The notes below the pieces were generated by a model, which saw only the letters and a list, made by a program, of their open reading frames with translations, searched no databases and was not told where the DNA came from. DNA of 49,556 nucleotides from Bacillus pseudomycoides (GTDB lineage: Bacteria; Bacillota; Bacilli; Bacillales; Bacillaceae_G), in contig NZ_NUQE01000043.1 of assembly GCF_002582035.1 (NCBI RefSeq), positions 1-49,556 of the forward strand. The letters are read 5' to 3'. The translations under genes were made by a program, and so were the position numbers. Shown one piece after another: positions 33,104 to 42,634 of this stretch. Each line of letters begins with the position of its first letter. Position 1 is the stretch's first letter.

Positions 33104-33733
33104 TTGCAATTTGTAGTAGAGTGGATTCGGAATATTATTGTGTTTCTACTATTAGCGACGATGCTTCATATGTTACTTCCTAATTCAAAATTACAAAAGT
33201 ATGTCAAATTTGTTGTTAGTTTGCTTCTAGTTCTTTTAATCTTAACGCCCTTATTTAAATTGTTACAAACAGACATTCAAGATGTAATTGCAAACGTTAG
33301 TCAAGACAAGTATGCAGCCGATGGATTAGTAGAAAATAAAATTGATACAAAGAAAAAAGAAATACAAGCCTCACAACGTGCATATATTTTAGAACAGATG
33401 GCTGTCCAAATGAAAAAACAAGTTGGGAAAGAACTGGAAGAACAATATGGCATGGCCGTTATGAGTTTGCAGATACAAGTACCAGAGGGCAAAAAGGAAG
33501 TGAAATCTCAGCAAGATATTCAGTCTGTTGTCGTAACGCTTCAAAAAAAGGAACGTAATCGAGAAGGAGCTATTGAAACAATTCAAAAGGTAGAAATTAA
33601 TTCGAAGGAACCTCGAGAGACATCAGAACAAAACACAGCCGAAATGAAACAATTCTTCTCAAACAAATGGCAATTAGAAGAGAACAAAATTAAAGTCCAG
33701 ATGGAAGGGGGGGCAGAAAAAGCAAATGAATAA
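33104..33733 (+). CDS. spoIIIAF: SpoIIIAF
   Basis: A 209-residue protein with two N-terminal helices (about 7-26 and 34-54) and a soluble domain with IQASQRAYILEQMAVQMKK, strongly conserved in SpoIIIAF. TTG 33104 is taken as start: it aligns with the B. subtilis start (SFLTEW against QFVVEW) and has GGGGG ten bases upstream, whereas GTG 33095 lies inside that site. The stop overlaps spoIIIAG. Confidence 0.9.
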   Translation: MQFVVEWIRNIIVFLLLATMLHMLLPNSKLQKYVKFVVSLLLVLLILTPLFKLLQTDIQDVIANVSQDKYAADGLVENKIDTKKKEIQASQRAYILEQMAVQMKKQVGKELEEQYGMAVMSLQIQVPEGKKEVKSQQDIQSVVVTLQKKERNREGAIETIQKVEINSKEPRETSEQNTAEMKQFFSNKWQLEENKIKVQMEGGAEKANE

Positions 33734-34370
33734 CAAATTTCAATTTCTTTTCAAATTTTTTAAAGGAAATGAAAAAGATGAGAAAGAGAAAAAAATAACA
33801 CCCAAGTTTTTAATCATCCTACTCATACTCGGGGTGCTCCTTATGTTTTCTAGTAATCTTTTTCAAGCAAAAAAACCAGAAGTACCTGTTCTCAAATCAC
33901 AAACAGGACAAGAGCAAGTAAAAGATGTCCCGACGTTTGGGCAAAAAGGAAGCGATAACAAATCTATCATTGATAAATATGAAAAAGAATATGAACAACA
34001 ATTAAAAGAAGCCTTAGAAAGTGTTGTGGGCGTTAAAGATGTAACAATTGAAATTAATCTTGATTCATCTGAAGAAAAAATACTCGATAAAAATACAGTG
34101 AAGCGATCGCAAAGCACAGATGAAACAGATAAAGAAGGTGGAAAGCGGAAAGTTGAAGATGAATCGAGTGACGAAAAAACAGTGACTGTACGCCAAGGGG
34201 ATAAAGAAGCCCCTATTATACTCCGAGAAGATAAACCGAAAGTTCGCGGTGTTCTTGTTGTTGCAAAAGGAGTAGATAATTTACAAGTGAAACAGATGGT
34301 GATAGAAGCTGTTACACGTATGCTAGAGGTTCCAAGTCACCGTGTATCTGTCTTACCAAAAAAGAATTAG
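33726..34370 (+). CDS. spoIIIAG: SpoIIIAG, ring-forming channel protein
   Basis: A 214-residue protein with one membrane helix (about 26-44), an acidic linker and a periplasmic-type domain with GVKDVTIEINLDSS, the EscJ/PrgK-like ring-building motif. It forms the large SpoIIIAG ring in the intermembrane space. ATG 33726 is eight bases inside the spoIIIAF end. Confidence 0.94.
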   Translation: MNNKFQFLFKFFKGNEKDEKEKKITPKFLIILLILGVLLMFSSNLFQAKKPEVPVLKSQTGQEQVKDVPTFGQKGSDNKSIIDKYEKEYEQQLKEALESVVGVKDVTIEINLDSSEEKILDKNTVKRSQSTDETDKEGGKRKVEDESSDEKTVTVRQGDKEAPIILREDKPKVRGVLVVAKGVDNLQVKQMVIEAVTRMLEVPSHRVSVLPKKN

Positions 34371-34382
34371 GGAGGAAATAAG

Positions 34383-34940
34383 GTGCTAAAAAAACAAACA
34401 GTTTGGTTATTAACGATGTTAAGTTTAGTAGTTGTTCTCTCGGTATACTATGTAATGACGCCAGATAATAAAAGTAAGGTTGTTACAACATCTCTTGAAG
34501 AAGTAACGAAAGAGAAGCAAGGACCTGAAAAGGAAACAAACAAAAAAGAAACAAGTAAAAAAGAAGGTAATGTATCTAGTCATTCTGCTAATGATGATAG
34601 CTTCACAGCACTACGTTTGAAAATGGAGGATCAGCGCAGTGAAGTGAAAGAGAAATTGCAAAATGTAATGAACTCAACAAACGCTTCCGCTGATGAGAGA
34701 AGTAAAGCAAAAGATGAATTTGATGCATTAAGTGATTTAGCAGCTAAAGAAACGTTATTAGAAACATTAATTAAAACAGAAGGCGGCTATAAAGACGCAC
34801 TTGTACGTGCAGATGGAAATGACATTAAAGTGACAGTGAAAGCAGCGAAGCTCTCTGCAAAAGAAGCAAATAAAATTATGCAACTTGTAAAAAGTGAAAC
34901 AGGCTTAATGGCGGACGTTCGATTTGAAATAGCAAAGTAA
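34383..34940 (+). CDS. spoIIIAH: SpoIIIAH, partner of SpoIIQ
   Basis: A 185-residue protein with one N-terminal membrane helix (about 8-25), a charged Lys/Glu-rich linker and a C-terminal YscJ-like domain (DIKVTVKAAKLSAKEANKIM) that binds SpoIIQ of the forespore. GTG 34383 has GGAGG upstream. Last gene of the operon; a strong terminator follows. Confidence 0.94.
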   Translation: MLKKQTVWLLTMLSLVVVLSVYYVMTPDNKSKVVTTSLEEVTKEKQGPEKETNKKETSKKEGNVSSHSANDDSFTALRLKMEDQRSEVKEKLQNVMNSTNASADERSKAKDEFDALSDLAAKETLLETLIKTEGGYKDALVRADGNDIKVTVKAAKLSAKEANKIMQLVKSETGLMADVRFEIAK

Positions 34941-34970
34941 AAAGCTATCGATTTTTCGATAGCTTTTTTT
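34941..34970 (+). terminator. Terminator of the spoIIIA operon
   Basis: AAAGCTATCG (34941-34950) and CGATAGCTTT (34957-34966) pair perfectly, followed by TTTT. Confidence 0.88.
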
Positions 34971-34982
34971 GTCTACTAGAAG

Positions 34983-35156
34983 TTAGTCTAGCAATTGTAG
35001 TTCAGTTTCTTTTATTTTTATAGGAGAAATTTGTTGAGAGCAAAAAATTATTGGCTCTTGATGAAGGCGATTACTTTGTCCGCATTTCATTTGAATAGCA
35101 AGAGCTATACCCCAAATAATAACAGTTGGTAGAAAGAGAATAAGCCAAATGTTCAT
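34983..35156 (-). CDS. Small single-span membrane protein
   Basis: A 57-residue protein: MNIWLILFLPTVIIWGIALA is one membrane helix, then a polar tail with two Cys. GAGGTGTG lies seven bases before ATG 35156. Not recognised; convergent with the spoIIIA operon and not obviously linked to it. Confidence 0.5.
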   Translation of the reverse strand: MNIWLILFLPTVIIWGIALAIQMKCGQSNRLHQEPIIFCSQQISPIKIKETELQLLD

Positions 35157-35304
35157 GTTTTCACACCTCACTGTATAGGATTCTACTTTGACGATACTCC
35201 TGTTATATGAAGGGGATATGAAGTGGAGGTAAAAAAACTTTGAATATTCGGTAAAAAAGGTTCATCATCGTAACATGGGGTTAATTTTTTGAAAATGAAT
35301 CATT

Positions 35305-35425
35305 TTGAATACACGGAACGGAGAGTGACGACTCCTGCGGGAATAGCGAGGAAAGTGAGACCTCGCAGGCTTGGCGAGGAGGCTCGCTCTCGCCCGCGGA
35401 AAGCATCCACTCGGAGTGGAGTGTA
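35305..35425. repeat. GC-rich palindromic intergenic repeat
   Basis: A block much richer in GC than its surroundings, with GACTCCTGCGGG, GACCTCGCAGG, GCGAGGAGGCTCGC (an inverted pair) and CCACTCGGAGTGGA palindromic pieces. Similar GC-rich blocks are scattered in many Bacillales genomes (recalled, not searched). It lies in the 673-base gap between the small membrane-protein gene and accB, where no gene is seen. Confidence 0.65.
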
Positions 35426-35730
35426 CATCTATATTATATGTCCCTCCGTCTTTTGGTGATGAACCAAAAAATATATAAACTTACATAATAAGGAATATGG
35501 CGCTGTTTTTTTAGAAGTGGTCTTGCCAATTTTGAGCGAAACTTGGTATTATTACTAGGTGATAAAATATACCATACTGTTATTTTCACAGGAGATTTTA
35601 TTTATTATAAAGAAAAATAAATTGGAATGTTGAAAATATTTATCGTAAGATGAATATATAGTATGAAACTTCATATTAGTTTTTTATTGAGAGGATATGA
35701 AGTGATTTATTATTTTCTGTTATAGTAGGG

Positions 35731-35775
35731 TTTCGTGAAACTTCCATCAGTGGTGTTTATAACTGATGGTTTGTA
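35731..35775 (+). repeat. Short hairpin-repeat relative ahead of accB
   Basis: GTGAAACTTCCATCAGTGG followed by CTGATGG matches the left end of the repeats at 46033 and 38820. The hairpin is CCATCAGT/ACTGATGG (around 35744-35770). It sits 60 bases before the accB start, so it could act as a leader structure for the operon. Confidence 0.5.
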
Positions 35776-35829
35776 GAAACAACCGAGCTGTTGCAGCAGG
35801 ACAAACAAGTATATAGGAGTGGATTTTAC

Positions 35830-36312
35830 ATGTTTAAAATTCAGGAAGTTCGTGAATTGATTAAGTTGATTGATGATTCTAATATTGATGAATTTGAATA
35901 CAAAAAAGATGGTACTACAATTAAGATGAAAAAGCGTGGCAATGAAGTAGTTGCTGTGCAACCTGCTCCTGCAGTGCAGAAACCTGTACAAGCTATAGCA
36001 GCAGAAGTAGTTGCTGCGCCGGCTCAAGTTGAAGCGCCAAAACAAGAGGAGAAACCAGCAGTACAAGATGAGAACTTACAAAAGATTACTTCTCCAATGG
36101 TCGGAACGTTCTATGCATCTCCATCACCAGAGACGCCTGCATATGTAAATGTAGGAGATCGTGTATCAGAAGGGAAAATTGTTTGTATTATAGAGGCAAT
36201 GAAACTCTTTAATGAAATTGAAGCAGAAGTAAATGGAGAAATCGTTGAAATCCTTGTGAATAACGGTCAGCTTGTTGAATATGGACAACCGCTATTTCTT
36301 GTAAAAGCATAA
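35830..36312 (+). CDS. accB: AccB, biotin carboxyl carrier protein
   Basis: A 160-residue subunit of acetyl-CoA carboxylase. N-terminal helix, a Pro/Ala/Val/Gln-rich hinge (about 40-78) and a C-terminal biotinyl domain with biotin-carrying K125 in [13 protein letters not shown] 35830 has AGGAGTGG upstream; the frame extends back to 35791 without a better start. Followed by accC after 17 bases. Confidence 0.96.
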   Translation: MFKIQEVRELIKLIDDSNIDEFEYKKDGTTIKMKKRGNEVVAVQPAPAVQKPVQAIAAEVVAAPAQVEAPKQEEKPAVQDENLQKITSPMVGTFYASPSPETPAYVNVGDRVSEGKIVCIIEAMKLFNEIEAEVNGEIVEILVNNGQLVEYGQPLFLVKA

Positions 36313-36329
36313 TAAGGGAGTCTTGAATT

Positions 36330-37682
36330 ATGATTAAAAAAGTATTAATTGCGAACCGCGGAGAAATTGCTGTAAGAATTATTCGTGCTTGTAAAGAAAT
36401 GAATATTGAAACAGTTGCGATTTATTCTGAGGCAGATAAAGAAGCGCTCCATGTACAAGTGGCAGATGAAGCATACTGCGTTGGTCCAACTGTATCAAAG
36501 GAGAGCTATTTAAACTTAACGAACATTATTAGTGTTGCGAAATTAACGGGCTGTGATGCAATTCACCCTGGATATGGATTTTTAGCAGAAAATGCTGATT
36601 TTGCAGAGCTTTGTCGTGAATGTAATTTGATTTTTATCGGTCCAAGTCCAGAAGCTATTTCAAAAATGGGCACAAAAGACGTTGCACGTGATACAATGAA
36701 AGAAGCAGGGGTTCCGATTGTACCGGGTTCACAAGGAATCATTAAAAATATCGAAGAAGCTGTAGCACTCGCAGAGAAAATTGGATATCCTGTTATTATT
36801 AAAGCAACAGCGGGCGGCGGCGGCAAGGGTATTCGCGTTGCGCGCACTGAAGAAGAGCTTGTGAAAGGGATTCAAATTACACAACAAGAGGCAAGCACCG
36901 CTTTTGGAAACCCTGGTGTATATTTAGAAAAGTACATTGAAGATTTCCGTCATGTCGAAATTCAAGTGATGGCAGATAATCATGGGAATGTCATTCATTT
37001 AGGAGAGCGTGATTGTACAATTCAGCGTCGTTTGCAAAAGTTGTTAGAAGAGTCACCTTCTCCAGCTTTAGATGCTACCATTCGTCAACAAATGGGAGAA
37101 GCGGCAGTAAAAGCAGCGGCAGCAGTAGATTATACAGGTGCTGGCACAGTTGAATTTATTTACGAATATAAAACGAAAAGTTTCTATTTTATGGAAATGA
37201 ATACACGCATTCAAGTCGAACACCCTGTAACTGAAATGGTAACGGGAGTGGATCTTATTAAAGAGCAAATTCGTGTTGCGTCAGGAGAGCAGTTATCGCT
37301 GCAGCAAGAGGAAGTACAATTTAACGGTTGGGCAATTGAGTGCCGAATTAATGCGGAAAACCCTGCCAAAAACTTTATGCCATCTCCAGGAAAGGTAGAA
37401 ATGTATTTACCGCCAGGAGGATTTGGTATTCGCGTCGATTCAGCTGTATATCCTGGATATACGATTCCACCTTATTACGATTCGATGGTTGCAAAGCTAA
37501 TTGTTTACGGAAAAACACGTGAAGAAGCAATTGCAAAAATGAAGCGAGCGCTAAGTGAATTCGTCATTGAAGGTGTACATACGACGATTCCGTTTCATAT
37601 ACAACTTCTTGACCATCCTGAGTTTGTACAAGGTGAATTTAACACTAAGTTTCTAGAACAGCATGATTTAACGGCGCACTGA
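36330..37682 (+). CDS. accC: AccC, biotin carboxylase
   Basis: A 450-residue ATP-grasp enzyme that carboxylates AccB biotin. [15 protein letters not shown] opens the pre-ATP-grasp domain; [10 protein letters not shown] is the ATP-binding Gly loop; [16 protein letters not shown] holds the metal and bicarbonate residues. Full length. Forms the first committed step of fatty-acid synthesis with AccB and the carboxyltransferase encoded elsewhere. Confidence 0.97.
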   Translation: MIKKVLIANRGEIAVRIIRACKEMNIETVAIYSEADKEALHVQVADEAYCVGPTVSKESYLNLTNIISVAKLTGCDAIHPGYGFLAENADFAELCRECNLIFIGPSPEAISKMGTKDVARDTMKEAGVPIVPGSQGIIKNIEEAVALAEKIGYPVIIKATAGGGGKGIRVARTEEELVKGIQITQQEASTAFGNPGVYLEKYIEDFRHVEIQVMADNHGNVIHLGERDCTIQRRLQKLLEESPSPALDATIRQQMGEAAVKAAAAVDYTGAGTVEFIYEYKTKSFYFMEMNTRIQVEHPVTEMVTGVDLIKEQIRVASGEQLSLQQEEVQFNGWAIECRINAENPAKNFMPSPGKVEMYLPPGGFGIRVDSAVYPGYTIPPYYDSMVAKLIVYGKTREEAIAKMKRALSEFVIEGVHTTIPFHIQLLDHPEFVQGEFNTKFLEQHDLTAH

Positions 37683-37704
37683 TACATTTAAAGGAGGTTT
37701 TTTC

Positions 37705-38097
37705 ATGGCTGATCATATGTTAGACATGGGGCAAGACACAACCCTTGGTAAAGTAGAAATCGCACCGGAAGTAATTGAAGTAATTGCAGGTATTGCTGCA
37801 TCTGAAGTAGAAGGCGTAGCGGCAATGCGTGGTAATTTTGCAACAGATGTTGTTGAGAAGTTAGGGAAGAAAAATCACGGAAAGGGCGTAAAAGTAGAGC
37901 TAGCAAACGATGACATTATCGTTGATGTTTATGTATTAATGCATTTTGGTGTAGCGATTCCAGTTGTTGCACAAAACATTCAAGATAATATTCGTCAGGC
38001 GCTTCTTACAATGACAGGCCTTGAACCGAAAGAAGTAAACGTGCATATCGTTGGTGTAACATTTGAGACACCAAAGACAGAAATTGAGCCAGTGTAA
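37705..38097 (+). CDS. yqhY: YqhY, Asp23/Gls24-family protein
   Basis: A 130-residue Asp23/Gls24 protein. KVEIAPEVIEVIAGIAASEVEGVAAM is split here as KVEIAPEVIEVIAG and ASEVEGVAAM, the family start, then DIIVDVYVLMHFGVAIP. It follows accC after 22 bases with AAGGAGG; B. subtilis YqhY is coupled to acetyl-CoA carboxylase, where its loss perturbs fatty-acid synthesis, and operon order supports that link here. Confidence 0.9.
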   Translation: MADHMLDMGQDTTLGKVEIAPEVIEVIAGIAASEVEGVAAMRGNFATDVVEKLGKKNHGKGVKVELANDDIIVDVYVLMHFGVAIPVVAQNIQDNIRQALLTMTGLEPKEVNVHIVGVTFETPKTEIEPV

Positions 38098-38101
38098 TAC
38101 T

Positions 38102-38137
38102 AAAAAAAGGTGCCTCGTTATACAGGCACCTTTTTTT
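38102..38137 (+). terminator. Terminator after yqhY
   Basis: AAAAAAAGGTGCCT (38102-38115) and AGGCACCTTTTTTT (38124-38137) pair perfectly. The remaining 308 bases up to nusB show no gene, only AT-rich sequence with several TATAAT-like words that probably hold the nusB promoter. Confidence 0.88.
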
Positions 38138-38445
38138 ATCGTTTTGTATACCTCTATTCAAGTTTCAGAAACGTTATACTATTCAAAAAAATGAAAAATA
38201 TATAAGGGCAAATACGTATTTTTGAAAAAAACGTACATTGTGGTATGATATGGAACTTGGAGTTAATCTTTTTATTATTTTTCCGTTAGGGAACTCGTGT
38301 ATGAAACGATAAATTGTGGTATTATCATTGTATTATAAGGTTGAACACTCAGCGAAAGTTATAAAGAGTAAGTAATTCGACGGCTTATAAATTATAATAA
38401 TATAACAAAACATAAGGAAGACTTGAAGTATAAAGGAGAGTTATA

Positions 38446-38829
38446 ATGAAACGTAGGACGGCTAGAGAAAGAGCAATGCAAGCACTCTATCAAATGGATA
38501 TTACCGGAGAATATAATCCGAAAGCTGCAATAGAAAATACACTTGAAGAAGGCGAAAGTACAAATGAATTTTTAGAAGCACTTGTCTTCGGGTGTGTGGA
38601 GCATAAAGAAGTAATTGATGAGCTTATTCGTCAAAATTTAAAAAAGTGGAAATTAGAGCGCATTAGCACTGTTGATCGCAGCATTTTACGACTTGCTGTG
38701 TATGAAATGAAATATATGGAAGATATTCCGCATAGCGTATCTATTAACGAGGCAATTGAAATTGCAAAAGCATATGGGGACGAGGAATCTCGTCGTTTTA
38801 TTAACGGCGTTTTATCTAGTATAAAGTGA
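38446..38829 (+). CDS. nusB: NusB, antitermination factor
   Basis: A 127-residue all-helical protein that binds boxA RNA with NusE (S10) for rRNA antitermination. [17 protein letters not shown] is the N-terminal RNA-binding helix, [15 protein letters not shown] and [13 protein letters not shown]...RFINGVL are conserved. AAAGGAGAG precedes the ATG. Its TGA stop is part of the left end of a dispersed repeat. Confidence 0.95.
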   Translation: MKRRTARERAMQALYQMDITGEYNPKAAIENTLEEGESTNEFLEALVFGCVEHKEVIDELIRQNLKKWKLERISTVDRSILRLAVYEMKYMEDIPHSVSINEAIEIAKAYGDEESRRFINGVLSSIK

Positions 38830-38975
38830 TACTTCCATCTGTGGGGAGTTTCACCCCCACAGATGGTTAGTAAAACTAATTAAGCTTTTACGAGCAGTTA
38901 GTTCTCACCTATCTTCTTTGATTTTTCAAACCTTTAAGGTGGGGATTCTACTGCTCGTTAGAGCGGGGTAGAAGA
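38820..38975 (+). repeat. Full copy of the dispersed hairpin repeat (between nusB and folD)
   Basis: About 155 bases, from TATAAAGTGATACTTCC to GAGCGGGGTAG. Hairpin 1: CCATCTGTGGGG/CCCCACAGATGG. Hairpin 2: the CTTTTACGAGCAGTTAG arm pairs with the CTACTGCTCGT region near its right end, with TCACCTATCTTCTTTG and AAGGTGGGG inside. It aligns along its length with the copy at 46033. The size agrees with the bcr1 repeat of the B. cereus group as I recall it. Confidence 0.75.
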
Positions 38976-39012
38976 AGAGTAGCTTTGTAATTTTTTAAGG
39001 GGGAATTTTAAC

Positions 39013-39873
39013 ATGGTAGCAGTAATCATCAAAGGAAATGAAGTTGCAGAGAAAAAACGAGCACAGCTAAAAGAGAAAGTTGCAGAACTAAAAGAACAAG
39101 GAATTGTACCAGGACTAGCTGTTATTTTAGTTGGGGATGATCCAGCTTCTCATTCGTATGTAAAAGGGAAAGAAAAAGGATGCGAACAAGTTGGTATTTA
39201 TTCTGAATTAATCACATTTCCTGATACAATTACGCAAGATCGTTTATTAGCAGAAATCGATCGTTTAAATAACGATGATCGTATTCATGGTATTTTAGTG
39301 CAATTACCTTTGCCAAATCATATTGAAGAGAAGGCTATCATTGAAAAAATTTCTCCTGAGAAAGATGTGGATGGTTTCCACCCAATTAGTATTGGTCGTA
39401 TGATGACAGGACAAGATACGTTTCTTCCATGTACACCGCACGGCATTTTAGAATTAGTAAAAGAAACAAACCTTGATATTACAGGGAAACATGTTGTTGT
39501 TATTGGACGAAGTAATATTGTTGGAAAACCAGTAGGACAACTATTTTTAAATGAAAATGCGACAGTTACTTATTGTCATTCAAAAACAGCGAATATAAAA
39601 GAATTAACGAAGCTAGCTGATATTTTAATTGTTGCAGTTGGAAGAGCAAAAATGGTAACAGCTGACTATGTAAAAGAAGGTGCAGTTGTAATCGATGTCG
39701 GAGTAAACCGTTTAGAAACAGGAAAATTGTGCGGTGATGTTGACTTTGATGATGTATTAAACGTTGCAGGCTATATTACTCCAGTACCAAAAGGCGTAGG
39801 TCCAATGACAATTACAATGCTACTAGAAAATACAGTATTATCTGCAGAGCGCGCGGGTGTTGTTTGTAAGTAA
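39013..39873 (+). CDS. folD: FolD, methylene-THF dehydrogenase/cyclohydrolase
   Basis: A 286-residue bifunctional enzyme interconverting 5,10-methylene-THF and 10-formyl-THF with NADP. SYVKGKEKGCEQVGI holds the catalytic Lys, ILVQLPLPNHIEEK and DVDGFHPISIGR are substrate motifs, and GRSNIVGKPVGQLFL is the NADP site. AAGGGGGAA precedes the ATG. Processes the one-carbon unit made by the gcv system. Confidence 0.97.
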   Translation: MVAVIIKGNEVAEKKRAQLKEKVAELKEQGIVPGLAVILVGDDPASHSYVKGKEKGCEQVGIYSELITFPDTITQDRLLAEIDRLNNDDRIHGILVQLPLPNHIEEKAIIEKISPEKDVDGFHPISIGRMMTGQDTFLPCTPHGILELVKETNLDITGKHVVVIGRSNIVGKPVGQLFLNENATVTYCHSKTANIKELTKLADILIVAVGRAKMVTADYVKEGAVVIDVGVNRLETGKLCGDVDFDDVLNVAGYITPVPKGVGPMTITMLLENTVLSAERAGVVCK

Positions 39874-39900
39874 TTGCAAAGCGGCTATGAGGAGAGAAAG

Positions 39901-41259
39901 ATGGAAAAGCAATATTTAACCGTTACAGCATTAACTCGTTATATGAAAACAAAAATAGAGTATGATCCTCATTTGCAGTCTGTTTGGTTAAAAGGAGAAA
40001 TTTCAAATTTTAAATATCATAGCCGCGGTCATATGTATTTTACATTAAAAGATGAAAATGCAAGAATTGCTGCGGTCATGTTTGCAAGTCATAATCGTAA
40101 TATGAAATTTAGACCAGAAGACGGGATGACAGTGCTTGTAAAAGGGAAAATCTCTGTTTATGAAGCAAGTGGTTCATACCAAATTTATGTTCAGGATATG
40201 CAGCCAGATGGAGTAGGGAATCTTCATTTAGCATATGAACAGTTAAAGGCTCGTTTAGAAGAGGAAGGGCTGTTTTCACAAGTATATAAACAACCAATTC
40301 CTGCTTATCCAACAACAATTGGTGTTATTACGTCGCCAACGGGTGCGGCGATTCGAGATATTATAACGACGATTACACGTCGTTATCCTATTGGAAATGT
40401 AATTGTATTTCCAGTTCTTGTACAAGGGGAGTTCGCAGCTCCCTCGATTGTACAGGCTATTGAAAAAGCAAATGAAATGAACGACATGGATGTACTAATT
40501 GTTGGTCGCGGCGGAGGTTCAATTGAAGAACTATGGGCGTTCAATGAAGAAACAGTAGCCCGGGCAATCTTTGCGAGTCGAGTTCCGATTATTTCTGCAG
40601 TTGGCCATGAAACAGATTTTACAATTGCAGATTTTGTTGCGGATCTAAGAGCGCCAACGCCAACAGCGGCAGCTGAATTGGCAGCGCCTCACATTCTCGA
40701 ATTAGAAGAAAAAGTGATGCAGCGTACACTTCGGTTAACGCGAGCGATGCGTGAGATGATGAACTATAAGCGGGAACATCTGCAAGCATTACAAAAATCA
40801 TATGCGTTTCGTTATCCAAAACAACTGTACGAGCAAAAGGAAGAACAATTGGATCGTACAATTGATAAGCTGGTGCAAACGAAAGAACGTTACATAGAGA
40901 AGAAGGCGAATCAGCTTCAACAGCTGTCATTTTATTTAGGAAAGCATCATCCTTTGCAAAAAATTGAACAAACAAAGCTCACGATGGAAGCATTGCAAAA
41001 ACAACTGCAACGCGAAATGCAAACTTTTCTACAAGCGAAAGAGTTTACTTTTACAAGAACGGTAGAGAAGTTAGAAACGTTAAGCCCTCTTAAAGTGATG
41101 ATGCGAGGCTACGGTCTTGTCTATAATGATAAAAAACAGGTGTTAAAAAGCGTGAAAGAAATTGATCTTGGAGATGCGGTTGCAATACAGCTTCAAGATG
41201 GTGTGTTAGAATGTAATGTATGGGAAATAGAGGAGCGTGAACTAGGCGATGGAAAATAA
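39901..41259 (+). CDS. xseA: XseA, exonuclease VII large subunit
   Basis: A 452-residue nuclease subunit. OB-fold (about 5-105, with [20 protein letters not shown]), catalytic core with [29 protein letters not shown] and [12 protein letters not shown], then long coiled coils (about 260-400). ATG 39901 has GAGGAGAG upstream; the frame begins earlier at 39874 right after the folD stop but lacks a site. Overlaps xseB by 11 bases. Confidence 0.95.
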   Translation: MEKQYLTVTALTRYMKTKIEYDPHLQSVWLKGEISNFKYHSRGHMYFTLKDENARIAAVMFASHNRNMKFRPEDGMTVLVKGKISVYEASGSYQIYVQDMQPDGVGNLHLAYEQLKARLEEEGLFSQVYKQPIPAYPTTIGVITSPTGAAIRDIITTITRRYPIGNVIVFPVLVQGEFAAPSIVQAIEKANEMNDMDVLIVGRGGGSIEELWAFNEETVARAIFASRVPIISAVGHETDFTIADFVADLRAPTPTAAAELAAPHILELEEKVMQRTLRLTRAMREMMNYKREHLQALQKSYAFRYPKQLYEQKEEQLDRTIDKLVQTKERYIEKKANQLQQLSFYLGKHHPLQKIEQTKLTMEALQKQLQREMQTFLQAKEFTFTRTVEKLETLSPLKVMMRGYGLVYNDKKQVLKSVKEIDLGDAVAIQLQDGVLECNVWEIEERELGDGK

Positions 41260-41479
41260 AGTGAGCTTTGAAGAAGCGATTGCAAAGCTTGAGCAAATTG
41301 TTTCTAAGCTTGAACAAGGCGATGTTCCGCTTGAAGAAGCAATTTCATATTTTAAAGAAGGTATGGAGCTTTCTAAGCTTTGTGATGAAAAATTAAAAGA
41401 TGTACAAGACCAAATGGCAGTTATACTTGGTGAAAACGGTGAACTTCGTCCTTTTACTGCCCTAGGAGATGAAGCATAA
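41249..41479 (+). CDS. xseB: XseB, exonuclease VII small subunit
   Basis: A 76-residue helical-hairpin protein: [40 protein letters not shown]. It wraps around the coiled-coil of XseA. Starts within the xseA end; the stop overlaps the ispA ATG by one base. Confidence 0.94.
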   Translation: MENKVSFEEAIAKLEQIVSKLEQGDVPLEEAISYFKEGMELSKLCDEKLKDVQDQMAVILGENGELRPFTALGDEA

Positions 41480-42372
41480 TGGCGTATATAGCTTTCGATA
41501 CTTTTGTGAAAGAGACCAAAGCACTTGTTGAAGAACAGCTTGTACGTTATGCAAATACATTACAATGTCCGAATGTGCTTCGCGAGGCGATGGCGTATTC
41601 ATTAGAAGCGGGCGGAAAGCGTCTCCGGCCGTTACTTTTATTTGCGACGCTGCAAGCGTTTGGGAAAGATAGAGAATTAGGGATAGGTACAGCCTGTGCT
41701 CTAGAAATGATTCATACATACTCTTTAATTCATGATGATTTGCCTTGTATGGATGATGATGATTTACGACGCGGGAAACCGACAAATCATAAAGTATTTG
41801 GTGAAGCAATGGCTGTATTAGCTGGTGATGGCTTGTTAACGTATGCATTTCAAGTTGTAACAGAGCAAGAGCATACAGACATTACTCCTGAAATCAAGCT
41901 ACGCATTGCGTTAGAACTTGCAAAAGCAGCAGGACCAGAGGGAATGGTTGGAGGACAAGTTGCCGATATGGAAGCGGAAGGGAAACAGTTAACGCTTCAT
42001 GAGCTAGAATATATTCATCAGCATAAAACTGGCCGTTTATTAGAATTTGCAGTATTAGCCGGTGCGCTATTATCAGGGGCTACGACTGAGCAACAAGAAA
42101 AACTACTTACATTTGCGAAGTATGTTGGACTTGCTTTTCAAATTCGCGATGATATTCTAGATGTAGAAGGAACAGAAGAAGAAATCGGGAAACCAGTCGG
42201 AAGCGATATGACAAATGAAAAAAGTACATATACAACGTTGTTTACAGTAGAAGAAGCGAAGCAAATTTTAGAAGAAACAATTGCAAAAGCAAAAGACGCA
42301 ATTTCTTCTTTACAATTACAAGATGAATATTTGTTAACAGTTTGTGATTTAATTGCAAAGCGTAATCATTAG
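41479..42372 (+). CDS. ispA: IspA, farnesyl/geranyl diphosphate synthase
   Basis: A 297-residue trans-prenyltransferase. First Asp-rich motif DDLPCMDDDDLRRGK (86-100) with the two-residue insertion typical of type II bacterial FPP synthases, second motif DDILD near 226-230. Makes farnesyl diphosphate for menaquinone and undecaprenol. Its neighbour dxs provides the precursors. Ends 262 bases before dxs with a terminator-like hairpin between. Confidence 0.95.
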   Translation: MAYIAFDTFVKETKALVEEQLVRYANTLQCPNVLREAMAYSLEAGGKRLRPLLLFATLQAFGKDRELGIGTACALEMIHTYSLIHDDLPCMDDDDLRRGKPTNHKVFGEAMAVLAGDGLLTYAFQVVTEQEHTDITPEIKLRIALELAKAAGPEGMVGGQVADMEAEGKQLTLHELEYIHQHKTGRLLEFAVLAGALLSGATTEQQEKLLTFAKYVGLAFQIRDDILDVEGTEEEIGKPVGSDMTNEKSTYTTLFTVEEAKQILEETIAKAKDAISSLQLQDEYLLTVCDLIAKRNH

Positions 42373-42477
42373 TATAAGAACGCTGTCATTTGTTGAGCCA
42401 TTGAGGATTTTATGGTATAACTGTAGACAAAGGTTTTTCTTTTCTTGTTATTGGCAAAAATATATGTAGATTACGTT

Positions 42478-42512
42478 GCCGTTATCACTTTGTGTTAGCG
42501 GCTCTTTTTTCA
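42478..42512 (+). terminator. Terminator-like hairpin after ispA
   Basis: GCCGTTATCAC and GTGTTAGCGGC pair with one G-T pair and one mismatch around TTT, followed by TCTTTTTT. It suggests that dxs is mainly transcribed from its own promoter. Confidence 0.6.
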
Positions 42513-42540
42513 TCGTATAAAAATAAAGAATATGCTTGAT

Positions 42541-42549
42541 TGTTATAAT
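42541..42549 (+). promoter_or_regulatory. Extended -10 promoter ahead of dxs
   Basis: TGTTATAAT is a full TGNTATAAT extended -10 element, 86 bases before the dxs start. No convincing -35 is seen upstream. Confidence 0.45.
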
Positions 42550-42634
42550 ACAATTAAGGAAAACTATGTTTTACAAGTATTTTGTATACTAGTTGACATG
42601 ATGACAGATTATGAAACGAAAGTGAGTGATCCTT

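Noticed and set aside
35292-35460. ORF across the GC-rich repeat
   Set aside because: Arg/Gly-rich composition follows from the repeat sequence; no ribosome binding site or family motif.
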